From Brevundimonas sp. (GTDB lineage: Bacteria > Pseudomonadota > Alphaproteobacteria > Caulobacterales > Caulobacteraceae), in NCBI GenBank assembly GCA_031119155.1, contig JAVHYH010000045.1:8337-16994 (forward strand): a stretch of 8,658 nucleotides of DNA. The letters run 5' to 3'. Shown in pieces: positions 8,635 to 8,658 of the stretch. The stretch's first letter is position 1. Every line of letters starts with the position of its first letter. The notes below the pieces were generated by a model, which ran no database searches, was not told where the DNA came from, and worked only from the letters and a program-made list of their open reading frames with translations. A program made the position numbers and the translations under genes.

Positions 8635-8654
8635 GATCGGCGCCTTCGCCGATC
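8635..8654. repeat. Perfect 8-bp inverted repeat next to the first palindrome
   Basis: GATCGGCG and CGCCGATC pair perfectly around a CCTT loop, three bases after the 13-bp palindrome. Together they form a double-hairpin module at the window edge. It could be the second half of a REP-type pair or part of a longer structure continuing outside. Confidence 0.6.
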
Positions 8655-8658
8655 AGGA

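Larger units (their letters stand above)
8344..8658. other. Structured intergenic region upstream of the serB-serA fusion
   Basis: I find no convincing gene in these 315 bases. From the fusion gene outward it holds a ribosome site (AAGG, 8351-8354), about 75 bases of plain sequence with a five-A run at 8400-8404, two 9-bp repeat arrays (8431-8501), a terminator-like hairpin (8515-8548), about 50 bases with nothing recognised, and two adjacent palindromes (8599-8654). Any promoter of the fusion must lie here unless it is read from further upstream. I could not recognise a convincing -35/-10 pair or a known riboswitch class. If transcription starts beyond 8501, the repeat arrays would be in the 5' leader. 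Confidence 0.6.

Noticed and set aside
8585..8658. Plus-strand frame from ATG 8585 open to the window end (MGTAHLPIARSRRWGG...).
   Set aside because: No Shine-Dalgarno precedes it, and it runs through both perfect palindromes; the peptide is what such palindromes give when translated.

Overview
The window looks like a chromosomal segment of a GC-rich alphaproteobacterium, most likely of the Caulobacteraceae (Brevundimonas or Caulobacter type). The placement rests on base composition, codon use and gene types; no marker gene in the window proves it. Five substantial genes, one small gene and several RNA-level signals can be supported. All long genes from 1351 onward lie on the minus strand; the first two lie on the plus strand.

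Left end (1-1324, plus): the 3' part of the isocitrate lyase gene aceA (glyoxylate shunt), then a 69-residue protein of unknown function in apparent operon. This unit converges on a minus-strand gene for a large hybrid sensor histidine kinase (MHYT membrane sensor, PAS, HisKA, HATPase, receiver). The kinase starts at TTG, and its Shine-Dalgarno sequence is predicted to be locked in a hairpin.

Middle (3710-6363, minus): a short membrane-anchored M23 (LytM-type) peptidase with all metal and catalytic residues, a clear intrinsic terminator, and a secreted GDSL esterase carried by a C-terminal autotransporter beta-barrel. These fit envelope and cell-surface functions. Nothing shows that they act in one pathway.

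Right end (6454-8343, minus): the most notable gene. It is a single 629-residue reading frame joining a complete phosphoserine phosphatase (SerB, HAD family) to a complete E. coli-type D-3-phosphoglycerate dehydrogenase (SerA) with a C-terminal ACT domain. The protein should catalyse the first and third steps of serine synthesis, leaving the SerC transamination to an unlinked gene. From memory this layout resembles fused proteins of Bacteroidetes, so horizontal transfer is a hypothesis to test.

The 315 bases upstream of the fusion (8344-8658) hold no convincing gene but are highly structured: two in-phase arrays of 9-bp repeats with complementary cores, a terminator-like hairpin, and two adjacent perfect palindromes at the window edge that look like a repetitive extragenic element.
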